From the NCBI GenBank assembly GCA_963826505.1, contig CAWGXG010000006.1:1-64000 (forward strand): DNA of 64,000 nucleotides, written 5' to 3'. The notes below the pieces were generated by a model. The model saw nothing but the letters and a program-made list of their open reading frames with translations, did not search any database and was not told where the DNA came from. The stretch is from CAWGXG01 sp963826505. Lineage in GTDB: Bacteria; Chloroflexota; Anaerolineae; Aggregatilineales; Aggregatilineaceae. The first letter of the stretch is position 1. The number at the start of each line of letters is the position of its first letter. The translations under genes and the position numbers were made by a program. Shown in pieces: positions 17,455 to 27,378 of this stretch.

Positions 17455-18802
17455 ATGCTAAGAAGAACCGGTAGTCTCTTTGTCCTCGTAGCTATTGCTT
17501 GCCACGTTGGTCTTTGGAATTGGCGGCGCAACAGCAGCCCCTTCCACGCAAGGCGTTAAGGAATTGACCATTTTGTGGGCGGAGTGGGATCCCTCGAACT
17601 ACCTGCAAGAGATGGGCAATCGCTATGAGGCCGAAACCGGCGTCAAAGTGAATGTCATCCAGGAACCCTGGGGCAGCTTCCAAGACCGTATGGCTACGGA
17701 ATGGGCCGCTAAGGGCGATGCTTACGACATGGTCGTTGGCGACAGCCAGTGGCTCGGTCAGGGCGCTTCGCAGGGTCACTACCTGGAACTGACCGATTTC
17801 ATGAACTCGAACGGCATTACCGATACCGTGACGCCCGCTACCCTCAAGTATTATGGCGAATATCCGGCGGGCTCTGGCAAGTACTACGGGTATCCGACCG
17901 AAGGTGACGCTGTAGGCTGGGCTTACCGCAAGGACCTGTTCGAAGACCCGCAGAATATGGCCGATTTCGAGGCTAAGTACGGCTATCCGTTGGCTGTGCC
18001 CGAGACCTGGGCGCAGATGCGCGACATCGCCGAATTCTTCTATCGTCCCGATCAAAACCTGTACGGCATCGGCGTCTACACCCAGATCGACTACGACGGA
18101 CTGACCATGGGCTACGAAACGGCCATGTTCAGTTGGGGCGTGGACTGGTGGGGCGAGGGTTACGAAGTGTTGGGCGTAGTGAACTCTGACCGGGCGATTG
18201 AAGCGCTGGAGTTCTACAAGGGCCTGTACCAGTTCGCACCTCCCGGCACCAACAACGCCTTCTTCGCCGAAATGAACGACGTGTTCATCAACGGCCAGGC
18301 CGCGATGATCATGAACTACTTCGCGTTCCTCCCCGCCCTGATCAACCCCGGCGTTAATCCCTACGCCGCTGGGACGGACTTCTTCGCCAACCCCGCTGGC
18401 CCTTACGGCGATCGCTACACCTCGCTGGGTGGCCAGGGCTTGAGCGTGATCAACTACATCAGCGACGAGCGCAAAGCCGCTTCGCTGGACTTCATCAAGT
18501 GGTTCGCCAGCGCGGACGTCCAGAAACAGTGGGCGGAAGTGGGTGGCTATACCTGCAATATTGACGTGCTGCAATCCGACGAATTCCTCAACAACACACC
18601 GTACAATCGCGCGTTTGCCGACTCGATGACTTTCGTCAAGGACTTCTGGAACATCCCAGAGTTCGCCGAACTGCTCGAACCGGTGCAGCGCTATCTGAAC
18701 GCCTATGTGGTAGGTAATGTGGGCACGGCCAAAGAAGCGCTCGATGGCACGGCTGTTGAGCAGCATGATGTGCTCGTGGAAGCGGGCCTACTCTCCGAGT
18801 AA
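17455..18802 (+). CDS. Sugar ABC transporter extracellular binding protein (frameshift in signal peptide)
   Basis: AGGAGG precedes an ATG at 17455 that encodes MLRRTGSLFVLVAIA, the first half of a signal peptide. The hydrophobic second half (LLATLVFGIGGATAA) and the whole mature protein lie in another frame, so a one-base discrepancy sits near 17494. The mature part is a family 1 solute-binding protein: ELTILWAEWDPSNYLQEMGN, YGYPTEGDAVGWAYRKDLFE, and FINGQAAMIMNYFAFLPAL near the middle. About 449 residues are expected once the frame is joined. It is the first gene of the sugar operon; two permeases and two ATPases follow. The substrate is probably a mono- or disaccharide or sugar alcohol. Confidence 0.87.
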
Positions 18803-18833
18803 CGCTGACACGCTAGTTAATGTACTACAAGCC

Positions 18834-18860
18834 TGGGGGACGGGTTCGCCCCGTCCCCCA
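18834..18860 (+). terminator. Strong GC hairpin between binding protein and permease
   Basis: TGGGGGACGGG at 18834-18844 pairs perfectly with CCCGTCCCCCA at 18850-18860 around a 5-base loop. There is no T-tract, which suggests an mRNA-stabilising or processing hairpin more than a full terminator. Its location matches the hairpins in the other importers of this window. Confidence 0.55.
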
Positions 18861-18886
18861 CATTCTGCGATGACAAAGGGAAGCGC

Positions 18887-19831
18887 ATGTCACTAAATGC
18901 CCCAGCCATGACCGCCGGACCCACTCCGGCTAGCGGGTATCAAGGCCGCCGTCAGATCAGCGACAGAACTATCGCCCATATGTTTATCTGGCCGACCATG
19001 ATCCTGCTGATCCTGATGAATGTTTTTCCGCTGTTTTACAGCCTCTACCTGAGCTTCAACGACTACTCGGTGATTGGAACTGAGGCTCCCCAATGGGTCG
19101 CGCTAGATAATTACCAGAAAATCCTCTCTCAAGAGCGCATCCGCTATTGGCACAATTTCACCGTCACGGGCAGATATGCCGCGCTGTCGGTGGGGTTGCA
19201 GATCGTGGTGGGGTTTGGGCTGGCGATGCTGTTGAAAGAGAAATTCAAAGGAAGCGGGTTGATCACGACCCTGATCTTAATTCCCATGATGCTCTCGCCG
19301 GTCGTCGTGGGGTTGTTCTGGAAGCTTATTTTCGACCCGTCTAAAGGTATTTTCAACCAGATAATTTACATGAATCCTGCCGCGGGAGATCAATGGTTGT
19401 CTAACCCCACGCTGGCGCTGTGGGCAATCGTGATCGTGGATGTCTGGATGTGGAGTCCGTTTGTGATGCTGCTCTGTCTGTCCGGGCTGGGCGCCATCCC
19501 CGATTATCTGTACGAGGCCGCCGCGATCGACCGCGCCAGCGGCTGGTTCCAGTTCCGCCGCATTACCCTGCCCCAGGTCATGCCGCTGCTGTTGATCGCG
19601 GTCTTGTTCCGAACGATTGAGGCGTTCAAAGCCTTTGACCTCGTGATGGGGCTGACAGGCGGCACGCCCGGCGACGCTACGGAGACGGTCGCCGTCCGGT
19701 TGTATCGTGAAGCTTTCCTGGGCAAATTCAAAACCGGTGAGTCCAGTGCGCTGGCGTACATCGTGCTGATCATCATTATCGCCGTCAGCAATCTGTATAT
19801 CCGGGCGCTAAACCGGGCAAGAGAGGGCTAG
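18887..19831 (+). CDS. Sugar ABC transporter permease, MalF-like
   Basis: The 314-residue protein has six predicted membrane segments. The first, at about residues 28-50, is HMFIWPTMILLILMNVFPLF, and IVVGFGLAMLLKEKFKGSG and LILIPMMLSPVVVGLFWKL follow. The EAA loop EAAAIDRASGWFQFRRITLP lies near residue 210. The sequence AAGGGAAGC precedes the ATG. It is intact, whereas the next six downstream genes are frameshifted. It forms the channel together with the permease encoded from 19835. Confidence 0.92.
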   Translation: MSLNAPAMTAGPTPASGYQGRRQISDRTIAHMFIWPTMILLILMNVFPLFYSLYLSFNDYSVIGTEAPQWVALDNYQKILSQERIRYWHNFTVTGRYAALSVGLQIVVGFGLAMLLKEKFKGSGLITTLILIPMMLSPVVVGLFWKLIFDPSKGIFNQIIYMNPAAGDQWLSNPTLALWAIVIVDVWMWSPFVMLLCLSGLGAIPDYLYEAAAIDRASGWFQFRRITLPQVMPLLLIAVLFRTIEAFKAFDLVMGLTGGTPGDATETVAVRLYREAFLGKFKTGESSALAYIVLIIIIAVSNLYIRALNRAREG

Positions 19832-19834
19832 AGC

Positions 19835-21169
19835 ATGTTTGGCCTGAATATTCCACTTCCAGACTTCTGGATCGTGTATTTTTCGATTTTTTGGGTGTTG
19901 GTCGGCAGTGCCACAGCGCCGGTGACCTTCCGCCATAAGGGCCAGCCCGCCCTGTTGGGCATTGCGGCGGGGTCGTGGCGGGCGTATTGAGCGCGATTGT
20001 GTTCAATGTGCTGCTGGTCGTGCTCAAGCCGTTGTCCGAAGCGTTGGATCACCCTATGGTGGCGGCTCTGCTGTCGATCGGCATAAGCGGGTTGGTGATT
20101 CTCGTGACGCTGGGCTTTCTGCGGCGCTATGTGCCTGTTCGTGGTGAGGCAGAAGAAACCAGAGGGCCCGCGTGCGCCGGTGGCAATTACTCGACCCGCG
20201 TGGACAAAGTAGACCCGAACTGGCTGTCGATGCAGGCTATCCGGGCCATCATCGCCCTGATGCTGGCGATCCTCACACTGATCCCCGTCCTATGGATGGG
20301 CATGACAGCCTTCAAGTCGCGCTCGGACGCGGTCGCCTCGCCGCCCAAGGTCATTTTTGATCCCACGATGGAAGGTTTCATCGGCTTGCTGACCAAGCGC
20401 CGCCAACTGACGGATACGCAAATCGAGGAATACCAGCAGCGCACCGATTTGAATTGGGCCGATAAGGTGATGCTCAAGCGCGGGCAGGCCATCATCGGCC
20501 AGAGCGATTACGTCAAACGTCTGCGCAACTCGCTCATCATCGCCAGCTCGTCGACGGTGTTGTCGGTGGCGTTGGGCGTGTTGTCGGCGTATGCGTTCAG
20601 TCGCTTCCGAGTGCCGGGCGAGGGGGATTTGCTGTTTTTCATCCTCAGTACGCGTATGCTGCCGCCCGTCGTCGTGACGATCCCGATCTTTCTGATGTAC
20701 CGCGAATTGGGGTTGTACGACACCCACATCGGGATGATCTTGTTGTATACAGCTTTCAACCTGTCTTTCTCGGTATGGCTGCTCAAAGGCTTCATCGACG
20801 AAATCCCGCGCGAATATGAAGAAGCCGCGCTCGTGGACGGGTACACGCGTATGCAGGCGTTTATGCGCATCGTGCTGCCGCAGGCCGTCACAGGCATCGC
20901 CGCGACGACCGTGTTCTGCTTCATTTTCGCCTGGAATGAATATGCGTTCGCGCTCATGCTGACGGCCGACAATGCCCGCACTGCGCCGCCCAGCATCCCC
21001 TCTGATGATGGGAAACGGCGGCATCGAGTGGGCGGTTATCGCGGCGGGGTCGATGGGCTTCCTGATCCCGGTTGTGATCGTGACTTTTGCGCTGCGGCGA
21101 TATTTGCTGCGCGGGGTCACGTTCGGCGCAATTCGCCAGGGGATAACGCAATGGCTACGATTGAACTGA
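19835..21169 (+). CDS. Sugar ABC transporter permease, MalG-like, with N-terminal membrane extension (frameshifted)
   Basis: An ATG at 19835, four bases after the previous stop, encodes MFGLNIPLPDFWIVYFSIFW. The frame changes near 19970 and continues as VVAGVLSAIVFNVLLVVLKP, giving about 120 residues of extra N-terminal membrane sequence before the permease core (IRAIIALMLAILTLIPVLWM). The EAA loop EYEEAALVDGYTRMQAFMRI lies before a second break near 21000. The C terminus then reads MGNGGIEWAVIAAGSMGFLI and FALRRYLLRGVTF. Its length of roughly 440 residues exceeds the usual 280. Its end overlaps the ATPase start at 21151. Confidence 0.8.
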
Positions 21170-22254
21170 TTAACGTTGAGAAAAAATTCGGCGAACTGTC
21201 ACGCCGTCAAACCGATGAATCTGACCATTCACGACGGCGAGTTCGTCGTCCTGCTGGGGCCGTCCGGCTGCGGCAAAACGACCTACGCTGCGCATGATCT
21301 CCGGTCTGGAGGCCGTCACGGATGGCCAGATCATGCTGGATGGGCGTGATGTCACCTGGGCGCATCCCAGCGAACGTGACATCGCGTTCGTGTTCCAGTT
21401 TTTCGCGCTCTACTCGCACATGACCTCGCGCGAGAACATCGCGTTCCCGCTGCAGGCCCAGCGCGAGAGCAAAGAGACGATCCGCCAGCGCGTGCGCGAA
21501 GTCGCCAGCTGCTGCGTATCGAGCATGTGCTCGACCATGCGTCCCGGCTCGTTAAGCGGCGGCGATCAACAGCGCGTCGCGCTGGCGCGCGCCTTGGTAC
21601 GCCGTCCCGGCAGCCTTCTTGATGGACGAGCCGTTGGGCGCGCTGGATGCGGAGTTCCGCGAGACGATGCGCGCGGAGATCAAGCGGCTGCACATCGAGC
21701 AGCACGCCACGACCGTCTACGTCACGCACGACCAGATCGAAGCGATGGCGATGGGTGACCGGATCGTGGTCATGTCGGCCGCCGTCGTGCAGCAGGTCGG
21801 CACGCCCGCCGAGGTCTATCACGACCCGGCCAATCTGTTCGTCGCGCGTTTCATCGGCAGCCCCGGCATGAACCTGCTCGCCGGCCATCTGCGAACGGGG
21901 ACTCATTCATACTGCCCGACTGTGGCGCCTACACTGTGCCGAACGACTGGCTCGGCCCACGCTGAACGCGGCGCTGGATGGCGATGGCGACGTCATCCTG
22001 GGCTTCCGTCCCGAAGCGGTTACCGTGACCGAACAGGGCGGGCTGCCCGCCACCGTCTACGCGACCGATCTGCACGGCGGCTACACCATGCTGCATCTTG
22101 ACCTGGGCAATGACCAACTGGTGCATGCCCGCGCCAGCCGCGGAACCGCACTTCGCGATCCAACGCGCCGGTGCGTTTTGATCTCAATCCGGCGATGGTG
22201 CGCTTTTTCAACCCCAAGACTGAGGCGGCCATCGTAAGGAGGCGACACGCATGA
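21151..22254 (+). pseudogene. Sugar ABC transporter ATP-binding protein, UgpC/MsmX type (many frameshifts)
   Basis: When frames are joined, the product starts with MATIELINVEKKFGE and has Walker A LLGPSGCGKTT, Q-loop FVFQFFALYSHMT, signature SLSGGDQQRVALARAL, Walker B FLMDEPLGALDAEFRE and the switch VTHDQIEAMAMGDRI. The C-terminal regulatory MOP/TOBE-like part includes FIGSPGMNLLAG and VILGFRPEAVTVTEQGG. At least seven single-base breaks occur, near 21195, 21285, 21505, 21540, 21610, 21905 and 21955, and another lies near 22145. Apart from one odd residue in the Q-loop region (FQFF for FQQ), the motifs are intact, so sequence error is likely. The stop overlaps the next ATPase start as ATGA. 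Confidence 0.8.
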
Positions 22255-23310
22255 GCAACATCGAGCTGCATCATGTCACCAAGCGTTTCAAAGATGTCGC
22301 TGCCCTGAGCGATGTGTCGTTTTCGATCAAAGACGGCGAATTTTTCGTGCTGCTGGGGCCGACCGGCGCAGGCAAAACCACAACGCTGCGCGTGATCGCA
22401 GGGTTGGAGAAGCAGGACGATGGCGACGTGATTTTCGACGGGGTCAACGTCAACACGTTTACCCCGGCGGATCGCGATGTCGCATTCGTTTTTCAGCAGT
22501 ACTCGCTCTACCCCACCAAAACCGTGTACGAAAACCTGGCGTTTCCGCTGCGATCGCCGCTGCGCAAGGTCCCCAAGAGCGAGATCGACGTGCGCGTGCG
22601 CGGCGTGGCGGAAAAACTGCGCATCACGCACCTGCTGGATCGCAAAACGGCCAATCTATCCGGCGGCGAGATGCAGCGCGTCTCGATTGGGCGCGCGCTG
22701 GTGCGTAATCCGCGCATTTTCTTGATGGACGAGCCGCTGAGCAACCTGGACGCCAAGCTGCGCGAGACGCTGCGCATCGAGCTGCAGCACCTGCAGAAAA
22801 CCGAGGGCAGCACTACCCTGTTTGTGACGCACGACCAGATCGAAGCGCTGACGATGGCCGACCGGATCGCCGTGCTGGATGAGGGCACGTATCATCCAGA
22901 TCGGCACGCCCACGACATCTACGATCGTCCGGCCACGACGTTTGTCGCGCAAACTAGTCGGCATCCCGCGCATCAACCTGTGCCAGCGGTGCGCGAAAAC
23001 GGGCAGTCTGCATATCCAGGACAGCGCGGTCAACCTGCCGATGCCCGCCGGGCTGGAAATCCCGCGGGAGTTTCTGCTGGGTATCCGGCCCGAAGATGTG
23101 CGGCCCATCCGCGGACGGTCAGCAGCAGGGCGAGATCGTGCTGACCGAGCCGTTGGGCGTGGAAACGGTCGTGCATATCCGGTCCGGCCAGCAAACGCTG
23201 CTGAGCATCGTGCCGGGCATCACCGATCTGAAGATTGGGTGACGCGGTGACGTTCACCGTCGCTGCAAGAGCGCTTGCATTACTTCACGACAGAGGGTAC
23301 GCGCGTCTAG
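22251..23310 (+). pseudogene. Second sugar ABC transporter ATP-binding protein, UgpC/MsmX type (C-terminal frameshifts)
   Basis: The first 215 residues are in one frame: SNIELHHVTKRFKDVAALSD, Walker A LLGPTGAGKTTTLRVIAG, Q-loop FVFQQYSLYPTKT, signature NLSGGEMQRVSIGRALV, Walker B IFLMDEPLSNLDAKLRE and VTHDQIEALTMADRIAV. Breaks near 22890 and 22955 and further ones at about 23110-23260 split the regulatory domain, in which FLLGIRPEDVRPI and LTEPLGVETVVHIRSGQ remain visible. The joined reading ends with LHYFTTEGTR and a TAG at 23308. Carbohydrate importers normally have one ATPase gene; two adjacent different ones suggest a heterodimeric motor or service to other importers. Confidence 0.8.
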
Positions 23311-23412
23311 CATGGCATCAGGCAGGGGGCACAGGGGCGCGGTGGGCACCAGGTAACCTGCCCGCAATATCGAACTGCGTTTTCAACAAGATTTGATCTT
23401 AAGGAGGAGCAA

Positions 23413-24277
23413 AATGAAGTTTGGTGTCAGTACCTGGGTGTGGGTCTCGCCGTTGACCACCGAAGACGGTCGCCGAGCTGGCTCCCAAAGTGAAAGCAGA
23501 TCGGCTTCGACCAGTTCGAAGTGCCGCATGGAAGGGACTGGACGACATCGATATACGCGCGCCGCCGCGCAGTCCTGCGCGACAACGGGCTGAGCGGCCA
23601 GCGTGTGCGCGGCGATGGGTCCGGACCGCGATCTCATCCATCCCGACAAGGCGATCCGCGATAACGGCGATGGCGTATATCAAGCACTGCGTCGACGCGG
23701 CAGCCACACTGGGCGCGACGAACGTCGTGCGGGCCGCTGTATTCGTCGGTGGGGCGCGTCTGGCAGATGACCGCCGACGAGCGCGCGCAGAGATACCGAT
23801 CTGCTGGTCAAGCAGCTTGACGCGGGCTGGCGGCCTATGCGGGGGACAAGGGCGTGATGTTGGGTGTCGAGCCGCTCAACCGCTTCGAGACGAGTTTCAT
23901 CAACCTCGCGTCGCAGGCGATCGAGGTAGTGGACCGCGTCGACCATCCCGCGTGCGAGCGTCATGCTGGACACCTTCCACATGAACATCGAGGAACAGTC
24001 GCTCGGCGACAGCGATTCGCGCCGGCGGGCAGACCGTATGGTGCAGGTCCACACCTGCGAAAACGACCGCGGCGCGCCCGGATCGGGTCACGTGCCGTGG
24101 AACGAGATCAGCAGCAGCGCTGAAAGACATTGAATATGACGGCCCGGTCGTGATCGAGTCGTTCACCAGCAAGGTGAAGAGCATCGCCCGCGCGGCAGCG
24201 ATCTGGCGTCCGTTGGCCGCCAGCCAGGACGCGCTGGCGTCGGATGGCGTGAGTTCTTGAAGACGCTCCTGGCCTGA
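23413..24277 (+). pseudogene. Sugar phosphate isomerase/epimerase, D-tagatose/D-psicose 3-epimerase-like (many frameshifts)
   Basis: AAGGAGGAG precedes the ATG, and the joined protein reads MKFGVSTWVWVSPLTTED. Recognisable blocks are spread over several frames: MAYIKHCVDAAATLGATNVV, GDKGVMLGVEPLNRFETSFI, VMLDTFHMNIEEQSLGDAIR and YDGPVVIESFTSKVKSIARA, ending EFLKTLL. The metal-binding Glu of VEPLNRFE, the LDTFHMN Asp/His and the IESF Glu match ketose 3-epimerases of the xylose-isomerase-like TIM-barrel family. At least eight indels fall in about 865 bases, the densest in the window. If functional it would interconvert ketoses or a keto-inositol in the pathway served by this operon. Confidence 0.75.
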
Positions 24278-24352
24278 AGCCTGTAATGGGTGTTAGACAC
24301 CCTCTGGACTGCGTGTCGTTGAGGATGCTTGAGGTTTTCCGGAGAAGAACCA

Positions 24353-25512
24353 ATGTCTGACAAAATCAATGTTGCAATCATCGGGTTGGGGTTCGGCGCG
24401 GAGTTCATCCCGATCTACCAGCACCACCCGCATACCAACATGTACGCGATCTGCCAGCGATCGGAAGCAAAACTGAACGAGATCGGGGACGCCTTCGGCG
24501 TCGAGAAACGCTATACCGATTACTACGAAGCTGCTCAAGACCCCAACGTCGACGCGGTGCACATCAACACGCCGATCCACGAGCACGCCAAGATGAGCAT
24601 CGCCGGGCTGAAAGCGGGTAAGCACGTGGCCTGCACCGTCCCCGCCGCGACGAGATCGCCGAGCTGGAACAGATCGTCGCTGCCCAGGCCGAGTCCGGCA
24701 AGAACTACATGATGATGGAAACCGTCATCTACTCGCGCGAGTTTCTGTACATCAAAGAGCTGTACGAAACCGGCAAGATGGGCCGCATCCAATATCTGCG
24801 CGCCACGCACCAGCAGGAAATGCTGGGCTGGCCGGGCTATTGGGAAGGGCTGCCGCCCATGCACTACGCGACGCACGTCGTCAGCCCGTGCCTGGCCCTG
24901 CCGCGCCGTGACGCCGAATTCGTGACGTGCTTCGGATCGGGGCGCATCCAGGAGTACCTGATCCCGAAATACAACTCGCCGTTTGCCATCGAAACCGCGC
25001 ATATCAAGATGAAGAACTCCGACATCGTCGCCGAAGTGATGCGCTCACCTGTTCAACACGGCGCGCCAGTACCGCGAGAGCTTCGACGTGTACGGCAGCA
25101 AGATGGCGTTCGAGTGGCCGCTGATCGAGCACGATCACCCGGTCGTTCACATCGGCGAGACGCCGCACCGGGTGGATGTGCTCGACTACGCGCACCTGCT
25201 GCCCGAAGAGATTCAGCGCTTCACGACGAAGGGCGTCTACGGCGGCGAGCAGCAGCACCTGTCCTTCATCCAGGGAGCGGGCCATGGCGGATCGCACCCG
25301 CACATGACTCACGAATTCGTCATGAGCATCGTCGAAGGGCCGCGACCCGTTCCCCAATGCGCGGCAGGCCGCCAACTGGACCGCCGTCGGCATCCTGGCT
25401 CACGAGTTCGGCCATGCAGGGCGGCGAGACGATGACGCTGCCTGCCTTTACCTGTCGTCATAACTGGTACGCTGCTGGCGGGCGCGCTGTAGGGGCGCGC
25501 CCGTGCTCCTGA
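24353..25512 (+). pseudogene. Gfo/Idh/MocA-family oxidoreductase (frameshifted)
   Basis: GGAGAAG precedes the ATG at 24353. The Rossmann part is KINVAIIGLGFGAEFIPIYQ with INTPIHEHAKMSIAGLKAGK, where family members usually continue E-K-P; here the text reads HVACTVPAAT just before a break near 24650. Later blocks are MMMETVIYSREFLYIKELYE, PMHYATHVVSPCLALPRR and EFVMSIVEG. Breaks occur near 24650, 25050, 25340 and about 25400. The family performs NAD(P)-dependent oxidation of sugars and inositols. The METV-Y and H-x3-H features near residues 120-165 are like those of several sugar dehydrogenases. The exact 3' end is uncertain. Confidence 0.75.
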
Positions 25513-25528
25513 CCAGGAAGGAAAACGC

Positions 25529-26292
25529 ATGCGAACACGACTCACGCGTATCCTCATCCGATTCGCCATCACCATCGTGATAGTGCTGGCGTTCGGTGGG
25601 TTGTTCCGCCTCTATTCCGGCACGCTGTCCCAGGCCAGACAGGACGAGGTGCTCATCAAAGCCATCCCGTTTGTGGCCGTGTTTGTGAGCGATCATCGGC
25701 TTCGCCTGCCTGATCGTATTGGCAGCGGTCGGGTTAACGGGCAAAGTCCCCAGGCGTTCTTACAACCCCATCGAGTGGATCATTATTGCGGGGATCTTGC
25801 TGGGGGTCGCTGGGGCTTTTCCAGGGCTGGAAGCTGTTTGCCTATGAATACGGTTTCCTGCTGCTGCTGGTGTCGGTGGCGCTGTTCATGGTATGGAGCC
25901 ATCTCGGCCCGATGACCGTCCGCGAAGGGCGCAAGCTGTCGCCTTTGAGCCGTCAGGCGCACATCGTCGGGCTGGTGGTGGCGGTGGTCGTGTGGGCGCT
26001 CGTCGCCTACGCGCTGATCGACAGTTCTCGGCCCGCTGAACCTTACGGCATCAGCCCAACGCTGTGGGGCGTGAAGAACGACGAAGAAAAAGCGCAGATC
26101 AAGAGCGACGCGGAAGACCAGTTTCGTAATGCACAAATCCCGGTTTTTCTGCTGATGAGTTTATTGCCCGCCGGACTCTTTTATTTCGGCACGCGGGAGA
26201 TCGCCGACGTGTTCCAGGCGGAGTCCGAGCAGAGGGCGATCGTGCCACCCGCTGCACACGGGGTCGGCGTCCCGACCCCATTAACCGTCTAA
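25529..26292 (+). pseudogene. Hypothetical integral membrane protein (frameshifted)
   Basis: No family is recognised. AGGAAGGAAAACGC precedes the ATG. The joined product of about 255 residues has around six hydrophobic segments: RFAITIVIVLAFGGLFRLYS, the CLIVLAAVGLTGKV segment in a second frame, WIIIAGILLGVAGAF, FLLLLVSVALFMVW, HIVGLVVAVVVWALVAYALI and IPVFLLMSLLPAGLFYFGTR. A charged stretch KNDEEKAQIKSDAEDQFR lies before the last segment. Breaks occur near 25690 and 25810. It sits between dehydrogenase and isomerase genes in the sugar operon, so a role in transport or sensing is possible but not shown. Confidence 0.6.
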
Positions 26293-26362
26293 GCCCGGCG
26301 TGCGCACCCTGTAGAATGCTTGAATTTATCTACAAATGAGCATAGAAGGAAAGGAAAAAATT

Positions 26363-27367
26363 ATGGCTAGGCCAGTAACTCTCTTCACCGGTCAATGGGC
26401 GGACCTCACGCTGGATGATGTGGCCGGAAAAGCGAAAAGTTTTGGATATGACGGTCTTGAATTGGCTTGCTGGGGCGATCATTTTGAAGTCGACAAGGCG
26501 CTGGAGAGCGACGGCTACATCCGGACGCGCAAAGATATTCTTGCCAAACACGGCCTGCAATGCTACGCCATCAGCACGCACCTGGTCGGCCAGTGCGTGG
26601 CGGACGCCATCATCGACGATCGCCACAAAGCCATTTTGCCGCCGCGCCTGTGGGGCGATGGCGATCCCGAAGGGGTGCGCCAGCGCTGCGCCGAAGAAGT
26701 CAAGAATACGGCCAAGGCCGCCAAACTGCATGGGCGTGGACGTCGTCAACGGCTTCACCGGCAGCCCGGTCTGGCACATGCTCTATCCCTTCCCGCCCAC
26801 GTCGCAAGACATGATCGACGCGGGTTTCAAGGAATTCGCCGCGCGCTGGACGCCCATCCTGGACGTGTTCGCCGCCCAGGATATGAAATTTGGGCTGGAA
26901 TGCCACCCGGCGGAAATCGCTTACGATATTTACACGGCGGAGCGCGCGCTTGAGGCGCTGAAGGGGCACGCAACGCCTTCGGCTTCAACTTCGATCCCAG
27001 CCACTTTGTCCACCAGATGTTCGATCCGGTCGAGTTCATCAACGCCTTCCCGGAGCGCATTTTCCACGTCCACGTCAAGGATTCCAAAGTCAAGCTGACC
27101 GGGCGCAGCAGCATTCTCAGCTCGCACCTGCCGTTCGGCGATTACCGGCGCGGCTGGGACTTCGTCTCGCCAGGGCATGGCGACGTGGATCTTGAAGGTA
27201 TCGTCCGTGCCCTGAATCGTATCGGCTACCAGGGTCCGCTGTCGGTGGAATGGGAAGACAGCGGGATGGATCGCGAGCACGGCGCGCGCGAAGCGTGCGA
27301 ATTCGTTCGCAAGAACGATTTCAAGCCGTCCAGCGTGGCCTTTGACGCGGCCTTCGCTAAGGACTAG
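26363..27367 (+). CDS. Sugar phosphate isomerase/epimerase, TIM-barrel (two frameshifts)
   Basis: The joined 334-residue protein belongs to the xylose-isomerase-like TIM-barrel family: ARPVTLFTGQWADLTLDDVA, FGYDGLELACWGDHFEVDKA, MKFGLECHPAEIAYDIYTAE, FGFNFDPSHFVHQM and IFHVHVKDSKVKLTG, with RGWDFVSPGHGDVDLEGIVR and LSVEWEDSGMDREHGAREAC. The E-CHP, DPSH, HVKD and VEWED residues form the expected metal and substrate site. Two one-base breaks (an extra G near 26730 and a missing C near 26970) separate three long frames. The preceding AAGGAAAGGAAAAAATT provides a Shine-Dalgarno sequence. The gene lies 11 bases before a Gfo/Idh/MocA dehydrogenase, a common pairing in sugar or inositol catabolism. 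Confidence 0.82.
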
Positions 27368-27378
27368 GGAGGACAATC

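Noticed and set aside
17492..18766. Open frame of 424 codons antisense to the binding-protein gene
   Set aside because: No recognisable domain is present, and the plus strand encodes a clear solute-binding protein.
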